From assembly GCA_031394735.1 (NCBI GenBank), contig JANMXI010000002.1, forward strand, positions 1 to 64,000: 64,000 bases of DNA, in the 5' to 3' direction. The notes under the pieces were generated by a model. The model saw only the letters and a program-made list of their open reading frames with translations, was not told the DNA's origin and ran no database searches. The position numbers were made by a program, and so were the translations under genes. Numbering within the stretch: position 1 is the stretch's first letter; every line of letters begins with the position of its first letter. The DNA comes from TMP-86 sp031394735. Its GTDB lineage: Bacteria > Pseudomonadota > Gammaproteobacteria > Steroidobacterales > Steroidobacteraceae. This document shows positions 1 through 8,476 of the stretch, piece after piece.

Positions 1-845
1 ACCAGGCCTTTGAAAATCACCTGATTCCAATCGATCGCCGTGTCGCCGGGAGGAATGCCGAGCAGGGAGATGCTGCCACCGTTGTTCATGGTGCGCAGCA
101 TTTCACGCAGCGCCGCCGGATTGCCCGACATCTCGAAGCCGACATCGAAACCTTCCTCCATGTTCAGCTCCTTCATGGCCGCATCCAGTGAATCGCGGCT
201 GATGTTCAGCGCGCGCGACGCGCCCATCTTGCGCGCCAGATCCAGCCGGTAGTCGTTCACGTCGGTGATGACGACGTGACGCGCGCCGCAATGTTTGGCA
301 ATCGCCACGGCCATGATGCCAATGGGGCCGGCGCCGGTGATCAGCACGTCCTCGCCCACGACATTAAACGCCAGCGCCGTGTGCGTGGCGTTGCCAAAGG
401 CGTCGAGAAACGAGGCGACGTCGTCATCGATGGCGGCGGGTAGCTTGAAGACATTGGACGCCGGCAGGGTGAGATATTCAGCGAATGATCCGGCACGATT
501 GACGCCCACACCCTGCGTGTTGCGGCACAGGTGGCGGCGGCCCGCGCGGCAGTTGCGGCAATGGCCACAGGTGATGTGACCTTCACCCGACACCCGGTCA
601 CCGCGCGCAAGGCCCCGCACTTCAACGCCCATGTCGACGATCTCACCGGAATATTCGTGCCCGACTGCCATCGGCACCGGCACGGTCTTCTGCGCCCAGG
701 CGTCCCAGTTGAAGATGTGCATGTCGGTGCCGCAAATGGCGGAACGGTGCACTTTGATCAGCACATCGTTGTGGCCCACCGTGGGTTCTGGAACATCCTG
801 CAGCCAGATGCCGGGTTCGGCTTTCGCCTTGACCAATGCTTTCAT
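1..845 (-). CDS. tdh: L-threonine 3-dehydrogenase, C-terminus cut off by window edge
   Basis: Zinc-dependent medium-chain dehydrogenase that oxidises L-threonine to 2-amino-3-ketobutyrate with NAD+; the next enzyme, Kbl, is encoded by the overlapping gene. Reading from the ATG at 845, the protein starts MKALVKAKAEPGIWLQ and shows the catalytic zinc region (CGTDMH, then GHEYSGEIV near residue 65), the four-cysteine structural zinc lobe (CGHCRNCRAGRRHLC near residues 95-110) and the Rossmann glycine motif GAGPIG near residue 170. About 281 codons are present of a usual length near 340. The start is clear: the ATG overlaps the kbl stop by 4 bp (ATGA), suggesting translational coupling. Confidence 0.95.
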   Translation of the reverse strand, partial: MKALVKAKAEPGIWLQDVPEPTVGHNDVLIKVHRSAICGTDMHIFNWDAWAQKTVPVPMAVGHEYSGEIVDMGVEVRGLARGDRVSGEGHITCGHCRNCRAGRRHLCRNTQGVGVNRAGSFAEYLTLPASNVFKLPAAIDDDVASFLDAFGNATHTALAFNVVGEDVLITGAGPIGIMAVAIAKHCGARHVVITDVNDYRLDLARKMGASRALNISRDSLDAAMKELNMEEGFDVGFEMSGNPAALREMLRTMNNGGSISLLGIPPGDTAIDWNQVIFKGL

Positions 846-2044
846 CGTACTTCCTGATTCAGAATTTGGAGATCGCGGGCCGCGGTCGCGAAGGCCGCGA
901 TGACCTTGTCCAATTGCTCGAGGCTGTGCGCGGCGTTCATCTGCGTGCGGATGCGCGCCTTGCCGCGCGGCACCACCGGAAAGGAAAACGCGATCACATA
1001 CACACCGGCTTCCTGCAGGCGATCGGCCAGGGCGACGGCCACTCGCGCATCGCCGAGCATGATGGGAATGATGGGATGTTCGCCGGGCAGCAGGGTGAAG
1101 CCCGCAGCTTGCATAGCGGCGCGGAAATGCCGCGCATTGCGGTGCACGCGCTGGCGCAGATCGGCGGAATCCTCGATCAGGCCCAACACGCGCAAGGTCG
1201 TGGCAGCCACCACCGGTGCAAGCGTGTTCGAAAACAGATAGGGGCGCGAGCGCTGCCGCAGCCAGGCGACGATTTCCTTGCGCGCCGCGACGTAGCCGCC
1301 GCTGGCGCCTCCCAATGCTTTGCCCAGGGTGCCGGTGAGGATGTCGATGCGTCCAAGCACGCCGCAATGCTCGTGCGTACCGCGGCCTTTGTCGCCCATG
1401 AATCCGGTGGCATGCGAGTCATCCACCATGACCAGCGCCTGATAGCGGTCGGCCAGATCGCAGATGTCCTTCAGGCGCGCCAGCGACCCGTCCATCGAGA
1501 ACACGCCGTCGGTGGCGATCAAGCGCACGCGCGCGTCCTGTGAGTCCTTCAGGCATTGTTCCAACTCGTTCAGGTCATTGTTGGCGTAGCGCAGACGTCG
1601 CGCTTTGCACAGGCGGATGCCGTCGATGATGCTGGCATGGTTCAGCGCATCGCTGATGACCGCGTCCTGCTCGTCAAGCAGGGTTTCGAACAACCCGCCG
1701 TTGGCATCGAAGCACGAGGAATACAGGATGGTGTCCTCCATTCCAAGGAAGGCACTGAGGCGCTCCTCCAATTCGCGATGCACCGACTGCGTACCGCAGA
1801 TGAACCGTACCGAGGCCATGCCATAGCCGTAACGGTCGATGGCGCGGTGGGCTGCCTCGCGGATGTCGGGGTGATTGGCGAGGCCAAGATAGTTGTTGGC
1901 GCACAGATTGATCATTTCGCGGCCATCCGCCAGCCGCACCACCGGGCCCTGCGCCGAGGCGATGATGCGTTCACGCTTGAGCAGGCCCTCGGCTTCGAGT
2001 GCCTGTTCGTCACGGTGGAGTCGGTCGCGGAAGCTGTCTAACAC
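842..2044 (-). CDS. kbl: 2-amino-3-ketobutyrate coenzyme A ligase
   Basis: PLP-dependent alpha-oxoamine synthase that cleaves 2-amino-3-ketobutyrate with CoA to glycine and acetyl-CoA, the second step of threonine breakdown. The 400-residue length matches the family. Visible are NNYLGLANHP near residue 50, the substrate/PLP region DDSHATGFMG near residue 208 and the PLP lysine in TGTLGKALGG (about K242). It is first in a two-gene unit with tdh (4-bp overlap). Confidence 0.96.
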   Translation of the reverse strand: MLDSFRDRLHRDEQALEAEGLLKRERIIASAQGPVVRLADGREMINLCANNYLGLANHPDIREAAHRAIDRYGYGMASVRFICGTQSVHRELEERLSAFLGMEDTILYSSCFDANGGLFETLLDEQDAVISDALNHASIIDGIRLCKARRLRYANNDLNELEQCLKDSQDARVRLIATDGVFSMDGSLARLKDICDLADRYQALVMVDDSHATGFMGDKGRGTHEHCGVLGRIDILTGTLGKALGGASGGYVAARKEIVAWLRQRSRPYLFSNTLAPVVAATTLRVLGLIEDSADLRQRVHRNARHFRAAMQAAGFTLLPGEHPIIPIMLGDARVAVALADRLQEAGVYVIAFSFPVVPRGKARIRTQMNAAHSLEQLDKVIAAFATAARDLQILNQEVR

Positions 2045-2121
2045 TGGGAACCTCGTAGGGGCAGGAAGCGCGCCGGCTGCCCGCAGTGAACGTTGAGCGA
2101 TTGTAGCGATTATACTGGGGT

Positions 2122-2526
2122 ATGAGCGATGCAGATGAAACGGGCGAGCGCAATCGGCTGGACAAATGGTTGTGGTGCGCCCGATTTTACAAGACGCGTT
2201 CTGTGGCTGCGCAGGCCATTACCGGTGGCAAGGCCCATCTGAACGGCGAGCGGGTGAAGCCTGCGCATCTGGTGCGGGTGGGCGACACCATCAGCGTGGT
2301 TTTTCAAGGCGTGGCGGCGGACTTCAAGGTGCTGTCGCACCCAACGCGACGGGGCCCGGCCTGGATGCGTCAATCGCACTATGTCGAAACGCCGGCAAGC
2401 TTGGAGCGCCGCGAGCGTTTTCGTGAGCAACACCGGCTGGCTTCCTTGAGCCGGCCGCAATCCCAGGAAAAGCCCGACAAGCGCCAGCGCCGCGCCTTGC
2501 TCAAGTTGCAACGCGGCCAGGAATGA
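2122..2526 (+). CDS. hslR: Hsp15-like S4-domain RNA-binding protein
   Basis: Small basic S4 protein of the Hsp15 family, which in E. coli binds stalled 50S subunits carrying nascent chains and helps recycle them. The S4 fold is at residues 10-60, beginning with RLDKWLWCARFYKTRS, and the C-terminal third is rich in Arg, Lys and Gln. The length of 134 residues matches E. coli HslR (133). It is divergent from kbl across a 77-bp gap; a TATACT at 2111-2116 lies too close to the start codon to be a normal promoter unless the message is leaderless. Confidence 0.9.
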   Translation: MSDADETGERNRLDKWLWCARFYKTRSVAAQAITGGKAHLNGERVKPAHLVRVGDTISVVFQGVAADFKVLSHPTRRGPAWMRQSHYVETPASLERRERFREQHRLASLSRPQSQEKPDKRQRRALLKLQRGQE

Positions 2527-2535
2527 GGTTACGCG

Positions 2536-2541
2536 TATAAT
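2536..2541 (+). promoter_or_regulatory. possible -10 element for putA
   Basis: A perfect TATAAT lies 42 bp before the putA start codon. No good -35 sits 16-18 bp upstream (nearest TTGCAA is 25 bp away), so this rests on the -10 match alone. Confidence 0.3.
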
Positions 2542-2582
2542 ATTCGTAGCCGGCACAGACAACATAAAAACGGAAATACCAC

Positions 2583-5500
2583 ATGCATTCCAGCGATTTT
2601 CTGGTGAAGCAGGGCGAAGCCCTCAATACCCCCGTGGCGCGTGCGATCAATGCCGAGTACCTCGGCGATGAGACGCGCCTGGTTCGCCATTGCGCCACGA
2701 TCGCGCGTCTGGACGCGGCCGATGCGCAGCTGGTGCGCGACAGCGCGCACGGTTTGGTCAATGACGTGCGCAGCGCGCGCAAGGCGCAATCCGGATTAGA
2801 TGCTTTTTTGCGTGAATACGATCTGGGGTCAAAGGAAGGCGTGGTGCTGATGTGCCTGGCGGAAGCCTTGCTGCGCATTCCCGACTCGGTCACCGCCGAC
2901 AAGCTCATCGCGGAAAAAATCAGCGAGGGCGATTGGGCCGGCCGCGTCGGCGACAGCCAGTCCTTGTTCGTGAATGCCTCCACCTGGGGTCTGATGCTGA
3001 CCGGTCGCATCGTGCTGCCCGAAGAGGAACACACGCGGGATCCGGCCTCGTTCTTGTCGCGTCTGGTGGCGCGCATCGGCGAGCCGGTGGTGCGGACCGC
3101 GTTGCGACAGGCCATGCGGATTCTCGGCGCCCAATTCGTCATGGGTCGCAGCATCGAAGAGGCCATTCGCCGCGCACGCGATACCGACAACCGCGCGTAT
3201 CGCCATTCCTTCGACATGCTGGGCGAGGGTGCGCTGACGCAAGCGGGCGCGGAAAAATACTTCATCGCCTACCGCCATGCCATCGAAGCGGTGGCGGCAG
3301 GGTATCCGGACAGCGCGGGCCCCGATCGCGCCAGCATCTCGGTGAAGCTGTCGGCATTGCATCCTCGCTATGAGCGTGCGCAGCGCGAGCGGGTTCATCG
3401 CGAGCTGACGCCGCGCATCATTCAACTGGCGGAGATTGCCGCGCAGCGCAGCGTCTCGCTGACCATCGATGCCGAGGAAAGCGAGCGTCTGGAGTTGTCG
3501 CTGGAGATCATTTCCGCGGTGATGCATGCGCGTCAATTGCATGGCTGGGAGGGCTTCGGATTGGCGATGCAGGCCTATCAGCGGCGCGCACTGGCCGTGG
3601 TCGACTGGCTGGACGAACTGACGCGGCAGACACGCCGGCGCTTAAACGTGCGGCTGGTCAAGGGTGCGTATTGGGACAGCGAGATCAAGCGCGGACAGGA
3701 GCGTGGCCTGGACGGCTATCCGGTGTTCACGCGCAAGGTCAACACCGACGTGTCGTACCTGGCCTGTGCGCGCAAGTTGTTTGCCTGTGACCCGAATCTG
3801 ATCTATCCGCAATTCGCGACGCACAATGCACACACGGTGGCCTACGTACTGACGCTGGCAAAAAAATCGCCGGCGCGTGCGTTTGAATTTCAACGCCTGC
3901 ACGGCATGGGTGAGGAGCTGTACGCCCAGATCGTCGAAGGCAGCGCGCGACGCGCTCCCTGCCGCGTGTATGCGCCGGTCGGCTCGCACGAGGAACTGCT
4001 GCCGTATCTGGTGCGTCGCTTGCTGGAGAACGGCGCCAACACCTCCTTCGTCAATCGCATCGTCGATGAGCGCCTGCCCGCCGCTGAAGTGGCGAAGGAC
4101 CCTATCGACGAAGTGGACAAGCTGACGCAGGTGCCGCATCCGCGCATCGTGGCGCCACGCGATATGTTCGGACTGGAGCGCGCGAACTCGCACGGCCTTA
4201 ATCTGGCGGATCCGCAGGTGTTGGAGAATTTTCGCGCCGAGGCGGGGGAGGCAATCGAACGCCGGTACTCGGCTGCGCCTCTGATCGCGCGCCGTCGGTC
4301 GTCGGGCGAGTCGCGAACCCAGGCCAATCCGGCCAACTCAGCCGATACCGTCGGCAGCGTGTCGGATGCGAATGACAAGGACGTGGCGGCAGCCTTGAAT
4401 AACGCGGCTGCCTCGCAACCCAATTGGGATGCCACCGATGCATCCGTACGAGCCGCCGCTCTGCACAAGGCGGCTGATGGATTTGAAGCGCGGCACGCCG
4501 AACTCATGACGCTGTGCATGCGCGAGGCCGGCAAGACCGTCAACGATGCGCTCGCCGAAGTGCGTGAGGCCGTGGACTTTCTGCGCTATTACGCGGTCGG
4601 CGCGCAGGGTGCGTTTGGCGCGCGTACCGTTCTTCCCGGTCCCACCGGCGAAAGCAATGAATTGGCGCTGCATGGTCGCGGCGTATTCGCCTGCATCAGT
4701 CCGTGGAATTTCCCGCTCGCGATTTTCACCGGTCAAGTGTCGGCCGCGCTGGCCGCCGGCAATGCCGTCATCGCCAAGCCTGCGGAACAGACGCCGCTGA
4801 TCGCACAGCTCGCAGTGCAGATCCTGCATGACAGCGGCATTCCGCCCGAGGTTCTGTCGTTGCTGCCGGGCGACGGCGCCAGCGTCGGCAAGGTGTTGCT
4901 GGCGGATGAGCGCATCGCTGGCGTCGCGTTCACCGGGTCGAATCAAACCGCGCAGATCATCAACCGGCAGTTGGCTGCTCGATCGGGCGCCATTGCTGCC
5001 TTGATTGCGGAAACGGGCGGACAGAACGCCATGCTCGTCGACAGTTCCGCGCTGCCCGAGCAGGTGGTGCTGGACGCGGTGGGGTCGGCATTCAACAGCG
5101 CAGGTCAACGATGTTCGGCCTTGCGTGTCCTGCTGGTGCAGGAGGATATCGCCGAGCGCGTCATCGAACTGCTGCGCGGCTACATGGACGAATTGATCGT
5201 CGGCGATCCGGCCTTATTGTCCACCGATGTGGGCCCGGTGATCGATGCCGATGCGCGCAGCATGCTCGAGGCTCACCTCAAGCGCATGCAGGGCATTGCG
5301 CGCTGGGTACACCGCACGCCGATCCAAAAGAGCGTGGCGCAGAATGGGTTTTTCTTTGCACCCGCTGCGGTCGAGATCGACTCGCTGTCAGCATTGCAGG
5401 GCGAGGTCTTCGGACCCGTGATGCATGTGCTGCGCTATCGCGCACGAGATCTGGACCAGGTCATCGATTCGGTCAATGCGTTGGGGTTCGGTTTGACCCT

Positions 5501-5756
5501 GGGCGTCCACACCCGCGTGGAGTCCACCGCGCGGCGCATCGCCGAACGAGCCCGGGTCGGGAACGTGTACGTCAATCGCAATATGGTGGGCGCCGTGGTC
5601 GGCGTGCAGCCTTTCGGCGGTTGCGGCCTGTCCGGCACGGGACCCAAGGCCGGCGGCCCGCACTACCTCGCGCGCTTTGCCACCGAGCGCACGATCACGA
5701 TCAACACGGCGGCGGTGGGCGGCAACACCAGCTTGCTGGCGATGGAGTCGACCTGA
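2583..5756 (+). CDS. putA: bifunctional proline dehydrogenase / delta-1-pyrroline-5-carboxylate dehydrogenase
   Basis: Oxidises proline to glutamate in two steps: an FAD proline dehydrogenase barrel, then an NAD+ aldehyde dehydrogenase. The PRODH part lies at about residues 120-480 (LVKGAYWDSEIKRGQ; FEFQRLHGMGEELY). The ALDH part lies at about 560-1040, with PWNFPLAIFTGQ, the Glu motif AETGGQNAM and the catalytic cysteine in NSAGQRCSALR. At 1057 residues it is a short-type PutA. The N-terminus goes straight into the PRODH accessory helices without the ribbon-helix-helix domain of E. coli PutA (1320 aa), so it should be an enzyme only and not its own repressor. The next gene is convergent, 10 bp away. 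Confidence 0.97.
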   Translation: MHSSDFLVKQGEALNTPVARAINAEYLGDETRLVRHCATIARLDAADAQLVRDSAHGLVNDVRSARKAQSGLDAFLREYDLGSKEGVVLMCLAEALLRIPDSVTADKLIAEKISEGDWAGRVGDSQSLFVNASTWGLMLTGRIVLPEEEHTRDPASFLSRLVARIGEPVVRTALRQAMRILGAQFVMGRSIEEAIRRARDTDNRAYRHSFDMLGEGALTQAGAEKYFIAYRHAIEAVAAGYPDSAGPDRASISVKLSALHPRYERAQRERVHRELTPRIIQLAEIAAQRSVSLTIDAEESERLELSLEIISAVMHARQLHGWEGFGLAMQAYQRRALAVVDWLDELTRQTRRRLNVRLVKGAYWDSEIKRGQERGLDGYPVFTRKVNTDVSYLACARKLFACDPNLIYPQFATHNAHTVAYVLTLAKKSPARAFEFQRLHGMGEELYAQIVEGSARRAPCRVYAPVGSHEELLPYLVRRLLENGANTSFVNRIVDERLPAAEVAKDPIDEVDKLTQVPHPRIVAPRDMFGLERANSHGLNLADPQVLENFRAEAGEAIERRYSAAPLIARRRSSGESRTQANPANSADTVGSVSDANDKDVAAALNNAAASQPNWDATDASVRAAALHKAADGFEARHAELMTLCMREAGKTVNDALAEVREAVDFLRYYAVGAQGAFGARTVLPGPTGESNELALHGRGVFACISPWNFPLAIFTGQVSAALAAGNAVIAKPAEQTPLIAQLAVQILHDSGIPPEVLSLLPGDGASVGKVLLADERIAGVAFTGSNQTAQIINRQLAARSGAIAALIAETGGQNAMLVDSSALPEQVVLDAVGSAFNSAGQRCSALRVLLVQEDIAERVIELLRGYMDELIVGDPALLSTDVGPVIDADARSMLEAHLKRMQGIARWVHRTPIQKSVAQNGFFFAPAAVEIDSLSALQGEVFGPVMHVLRYRARDLDQVIDSVNALGFGLTLGVHTRVESTARRIAERARVGNVYVNRNMVGAVVGVQPFGGCGLSGTGPKAGGPHYLARFATERTITINTAAVGGNTSLLAMEST

Positions 5757-5766
5757 GCCGCACCGG

Positions 5767-6630
5767 CTAGGGTTTGAAGGCAAGGATACCGTCGCCGTGG
5801 ATGCGTGCGTTAAATCCGGCGCGTCCCAAACGGCCCAGCACTTCGCTCGGTACATCGCGCTTGCTGGTGAGTTTGTTGGGCGAGCCGGTGTAGTGGAACA
5901 GCCGGCCGCGCGGTTTGAGCACGCGCAACAGCTGATCGTAGAAGCTCTGTGAATACAGGTCGCCCGCTATGCCGAAGCGCGGCGGGTCATGCAATGCGGC
6001 GTCATAGGACGCGGCCGGCATTTGTTCGATGTGCCGGAGAATGTCCCCCTGCGTCAGCGCAAGACGCTCTTCTGGCGGCGGCGACCAGGGGTTCAGTCCG
6101 CGCAGCCAGATCACGTCGGGATTCTTTTCAAACGAGGCGACCTGTGCTGCGCCCTGGTTTAAACAAGCGGCCGCGAAATAGCCCAGACCCCCACAGGTGT
6201 CGAGCACGGATTTGCCACGCGGTTGAATGAGCGCCACCTTGGCAACGGCATCGGCATAGGGCGACAGATGCAAGGTCGGCAGCATCTTGATGCCGTCGAT
6301 CTCAAACGTCGGCGGTCCCCAGTCGGTGGGAACCAGCTTAATCAACGACCCGGAGAATCTCGCCACCGGTTGAAAGTTTGCGCCATCCCAATGATAGACC
6401 GTGCGCTCCTTGCATTTCTCCGGGTAGGGATACGCCTGGTCTGCCCAGGTCCAATCGGACTCGCCGGGTTCCACAGTGGTGATGGTGCGCTGCAAGTCCA
6501 CTGAACAGCTCAGCCATTTCTGTCCCTGTGCATGCGCGGCTCGCATCGCCGACATCACGGGCAGCGTCAGCAGCGGGTGTGCCCGGCCAAGCTCGGGCTC
6601 GACCGTGTGGCTGACATCGATGAGCGTCAT
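5767..6630 (-). CDS. class I SAM-dependent methyltransferase, substrate unknown
   Basis: 287 residues. The C-terminal half is a Rossmann methyltransferase: motif I as VLDTCGGLGYFAAACL (about 145-160), an acidic residue after strand 2 (ASFEKNPDV), and a motif IV-like HDPPRFGIAG near residue 218 followed by LLRVLKPRGRLFHYTG. The N-terminal half (about 1-130) is not assigned. Such folds resemble the spermidine-synthase/MnmC group, but no substrate can be inferred. It starts 14 bp after the sixA stop on the same strand and is probably the last gene of the suf transcript. Confidence 0.75.
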   Translation of the reverse strand: MTLIDVSHTVEPELGRAHPLLTLPVMSAMRAAHAQGQKWLSCSVDLQRTITTVEPGESDWTWADQAYPYPEKCKERTVYHWDGANFQPVARFSGSLIKLVPTDWGPPTFEIDGIKMLPTLHLSPYADAVAKVALIQPRGKSVLDTCGGLGYFAAACLNQGAAQVASFEKNPDVIWLRGLNPWSPPPEERLALTQGDILRHIEQMPAASYDAALHDPPRFGIAGDLYSQSFYDQLLRVLKPRGRLFHYTGSPNKLTSKRDVPSEVLGRLGRAGFNARIHGDGILAFKP

Positions 6631-6644
6631 AGGCGGTGCGCGGA

Positions 6645-7154
6645 TTAGTCGTCCGCTTGTTTCTCCGGATCATCCAATTCGCAGGTGAGGGCAGAGCGCG
6701 GGCTCAGCGCATTCCAATGCGTGTCCGGCCACTGCGTCATCGCGACCCCGGCGGTGGGGAGTTCGCGCGTGCGAGGCGGATGGCAAAACCCGCTTGCCAA
6801 GGCGCTTAAACCCGGATTGTGTCCGCAGATCAGAATGTGCTGAGTGGATGCGCTCTGCCGGCTCACCAGCTGCCAGATGGTTTCCGCTGTGGCCAGATAC
6901 AGTTCGCGCACACAATGCACCTGCGTCTCTTCCAGTTCGCAGGCGGAAGCTACGATTTGAGCGGTGGCCCAGGTGCGTTCGGCGGGACTGACCAGGATAA
7001 GGTCGGGAATCCATTCACGCTGCACCAGTCGCTGTGCCATCTCTTGAACTTCGGCGCTGCCGCGCTTGGTGAGCGGCCGCTCGAAGTCCTCCGGCCAAAG
7101 GTCCGGGGACTCGGCATGGCCGTGGCGCAACAAGGTCAGTCGGCGAGCACCCAA
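6645..7154 (-). CDS. sixA: SixA-like phosphohistidine phosphatase (histidine phosphatase superfamily)
   Basis: 169-residue branch-1 histidine phosphatase. The catalytic RHG motif is at the N-terminus (LTLLRHGHAES, about residues 6-16), the second Arg in SPAERTWATAQI near residue 58, and the second catalytic His in ILICGHNPGLSAL near residue 115. SixA enzymes remove phosphate from phosphohistidine on HPt domains or PTS proteins; the target here is unknown. The gene overlaps the end of the Rieske gene by 19 bp, so it is likely co-transcribed with it. Confidence 0.85.
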   Translation of the reverse strand: MGARRLTLLRHGHAESPDLWPEDFERPLTKRGSAEVQEMAQRLVQREWIPDLILVSPAERTWATAQIVASACELEETQVHCVRELYLATAETIWQLVSRQSASTQHILICGHNPGLSALASGFCHPPRTRELPTAGVAMTQWPDTHWNALSPRSALTCELDDPEKQADD

Positions 7155-7444
7155 ACGCGTCCATCCTCGATCTTGGTTTCAAATACACGCACCGGTTCGT
7201 AGGCGGGCGGCGTGAGCGCCTCGCCGGTCCGCAGGCAGAAGCGTGCGCCGTGCCGCGGGCAGATGATCTGCCGGCCCTCGATGCCACCGCCGGTCAGGGC
7301 TTCGCCATCGTGCGTGCACACATCTTCAATCGCATACAGCAGACCGTCGCTGCGGATCACCGCAATGATATGCGAACCTGAGGCAACTGACACCGACTGG
7401 CCCTCGCCGATTTCGTTGGCTGCCGCCGCGTTGATCCACTGCAT
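7136..7444 (-). CDS. small Rieske [2Fe-2S] protein, NirD-like
   Basis: 102-residue single-domain Rieske ferredoxin-like protein. The cluster ligands are plain: CTHDGEAL (Cys and His near residue 43) and CPRHGARF (Cys and His near residue 62). It has no membrane anchor or oxygenase domain, so it resembles the small NirD or ferredoxin subunits of electron-transfer systems. It lies 12 bp after sufT in the Fe-S assembly operon, which suggests but does not prove a role as an electron donor or cluster client. Confidence 0.85.
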   Translation of the reverse strand: MQWINAAAANEIGEGQSVSVASGSHIIAVIRSDGLLYAIEDVCTHDGEALTGGGIEGRQIICPRHGARFCLRTGEALTPPAYEPVRVFETKIEDGRVWVLAD

Positions 7445-7456
7445 CGTCAGTGGATC

Positions 7457-8008
7457 CTACATCATGCCGGTCTGAAGCCGTGCGGCCTCCGACATCATGG
7501 TTTGATTCCACGGCGGATCGAAAATCAGCTCCACGTCCGCATGCGCGACGGTGGGCACGATCTCGACTTTTTCACGCACGTCCTGCACCAGCACCTCTCC
7601 CATGCCGCAGCCTGGAGCAGTGAGTGTCATCTTGATGATGACGTTGCGCGAATTATCCGGATTCTTCACCACATCGCATTCGTAGATCAAACCCAGATCC
7701 ACGACGTTGATCGGAATTTCCGGATCGAAACAGGTCTTCAACTGGTTCCACACCACCTGTTTGATGTCATCCTCCGACGCATCGGGAAGGACCTCGGGCG
7801 CCTTGGCCATTTCCTTGCCGATGGCGTCCGCGTCCTTGCCTGCGATACGGAACAGATTGCCGTCGATGTAGACCGTGAAACTGCCGCCCAGGGCCTGCGT
7901 GATATAGCCGACCGCGCCGATTTTCAGATTGACTTCGACGCCGGCGGGAATGGCCACCGCCTTGACGGCGCGCTGGACGACGATCGGCTCATTTTCATGT
8001 GAATGCAT
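7457..8008 (-). CDS. sufT: SufT-type Fe-S assembly protein with MIP18/DUF59 domain
   Basis: 183 residues from the ATG at 8008 (MHSHENEPIVVQRAV). An upstream ATG in the same frame would overlap sufU and is disfavoured. The DUF59 (MIP18-family) core is at about residues 85-170, with CFDPEIPINVVDLGLIYE and the conserved TAPGCGMG. SufT proteins assist maturation of Fe-S proteins, especially at high demand. The gene begins 5 bp after sufU and belongs to the suf operon. Confidence 0.92.
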   Translation of the reverse strand: MHSHENEPIVVQRAVKAVAIPAGVEVNLKIGAVGYITQALGGSFTVYIDGNLFRIAGKDADAIGKEMAKAPEVLPDASEDDIKQVVWNQLKTCFDPEIPINVVDLGLIYECDVVKNPDNSRNVIIKMTLTAPGCGMGEVLVQDVREKVEIVPTVAHADVELIFDPPWNQTMMSEAARLQTGMM

Positions 8009-8013
8009 GCTGA

Positions 8014-8466
8014 TTATTCCGTTGAAATCGGTGCCGGCGGTGTCGCGCCTGCCTTTAAGGCGGACACCAGGGTGTGCCAGCACAGGCTTGCGCATTTGAC
8101 GCGTGCGGGAAATTCGCGCACGCCGGACAAGGCGGCGAGCTTACCCAGGTCGTCAGCGATGGGCGCTGCGTCGTCGGTGAGCAATTCGTGCACCCGCTCG
8201 AACAGATGCGTCGCTTCGGTGCGAGTCCTGCCCTTGATGGCTTCGGTCATAAGGGAGGCCGATGCGGTGGAGATGGCGCAGCCCTTGCCTTCGAATCTTA
8301 CGTCGGCAATGTTGTCGCCGTCGAAGCGCAGGCGCAACGTCAGCCGATCCCCACACAGCGGATTGAACCCCTCGACGCAAGCATCGCACCGGTCGAGTGG
8401 GCCGAAATTGCGCGGCTTGCGGTTGTGATCCAGGATCACGTCGCGATACAGGTCGGCTAATTCCAT
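8014..8466 (-). CDS. sufU: SufU-type Fe-S scaffold / sulfur-transfer protein
   Basis: IscU-fold protein of 150 residues from the ATG at 8466 (MELADLYRDVILDHNRKPRN). The longer frame upstream reads through sufS and has no similarity. The three conserved cysteines are in NPLCGDRL, EGKGCAIS and VKCASLCW. SufU accepts sulfur from SufS and relays it, with zinc at the cysteine site in characterised homologues. It lies 10 bp after sufS; SufE is absent, so SufU probably takes the sulfur-acceptor role. Confidence 0.94.
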   Translation of the reverse strand: MELADLYRDVILDHNRKPRNFGPLDRCDACVEGFNPLCGDRLTLRLRFDGDNIADVRFEGKGCAISTASASLMTEAIKGRTRTEATHLFERVHELLTDDAAPIADDLGKLAALSGVREFPARVKCASLCWHTLVSALKAGATPPAPISTE

Positions 8467-8476
8467 GCAGCATCCT

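Noticed and set aside
2501..3542. Minus-strand ORFs opposite putA
   Set aside because: Shadows of the proline dehydrogenase domain; composition follows the codon bias of the plus strand.
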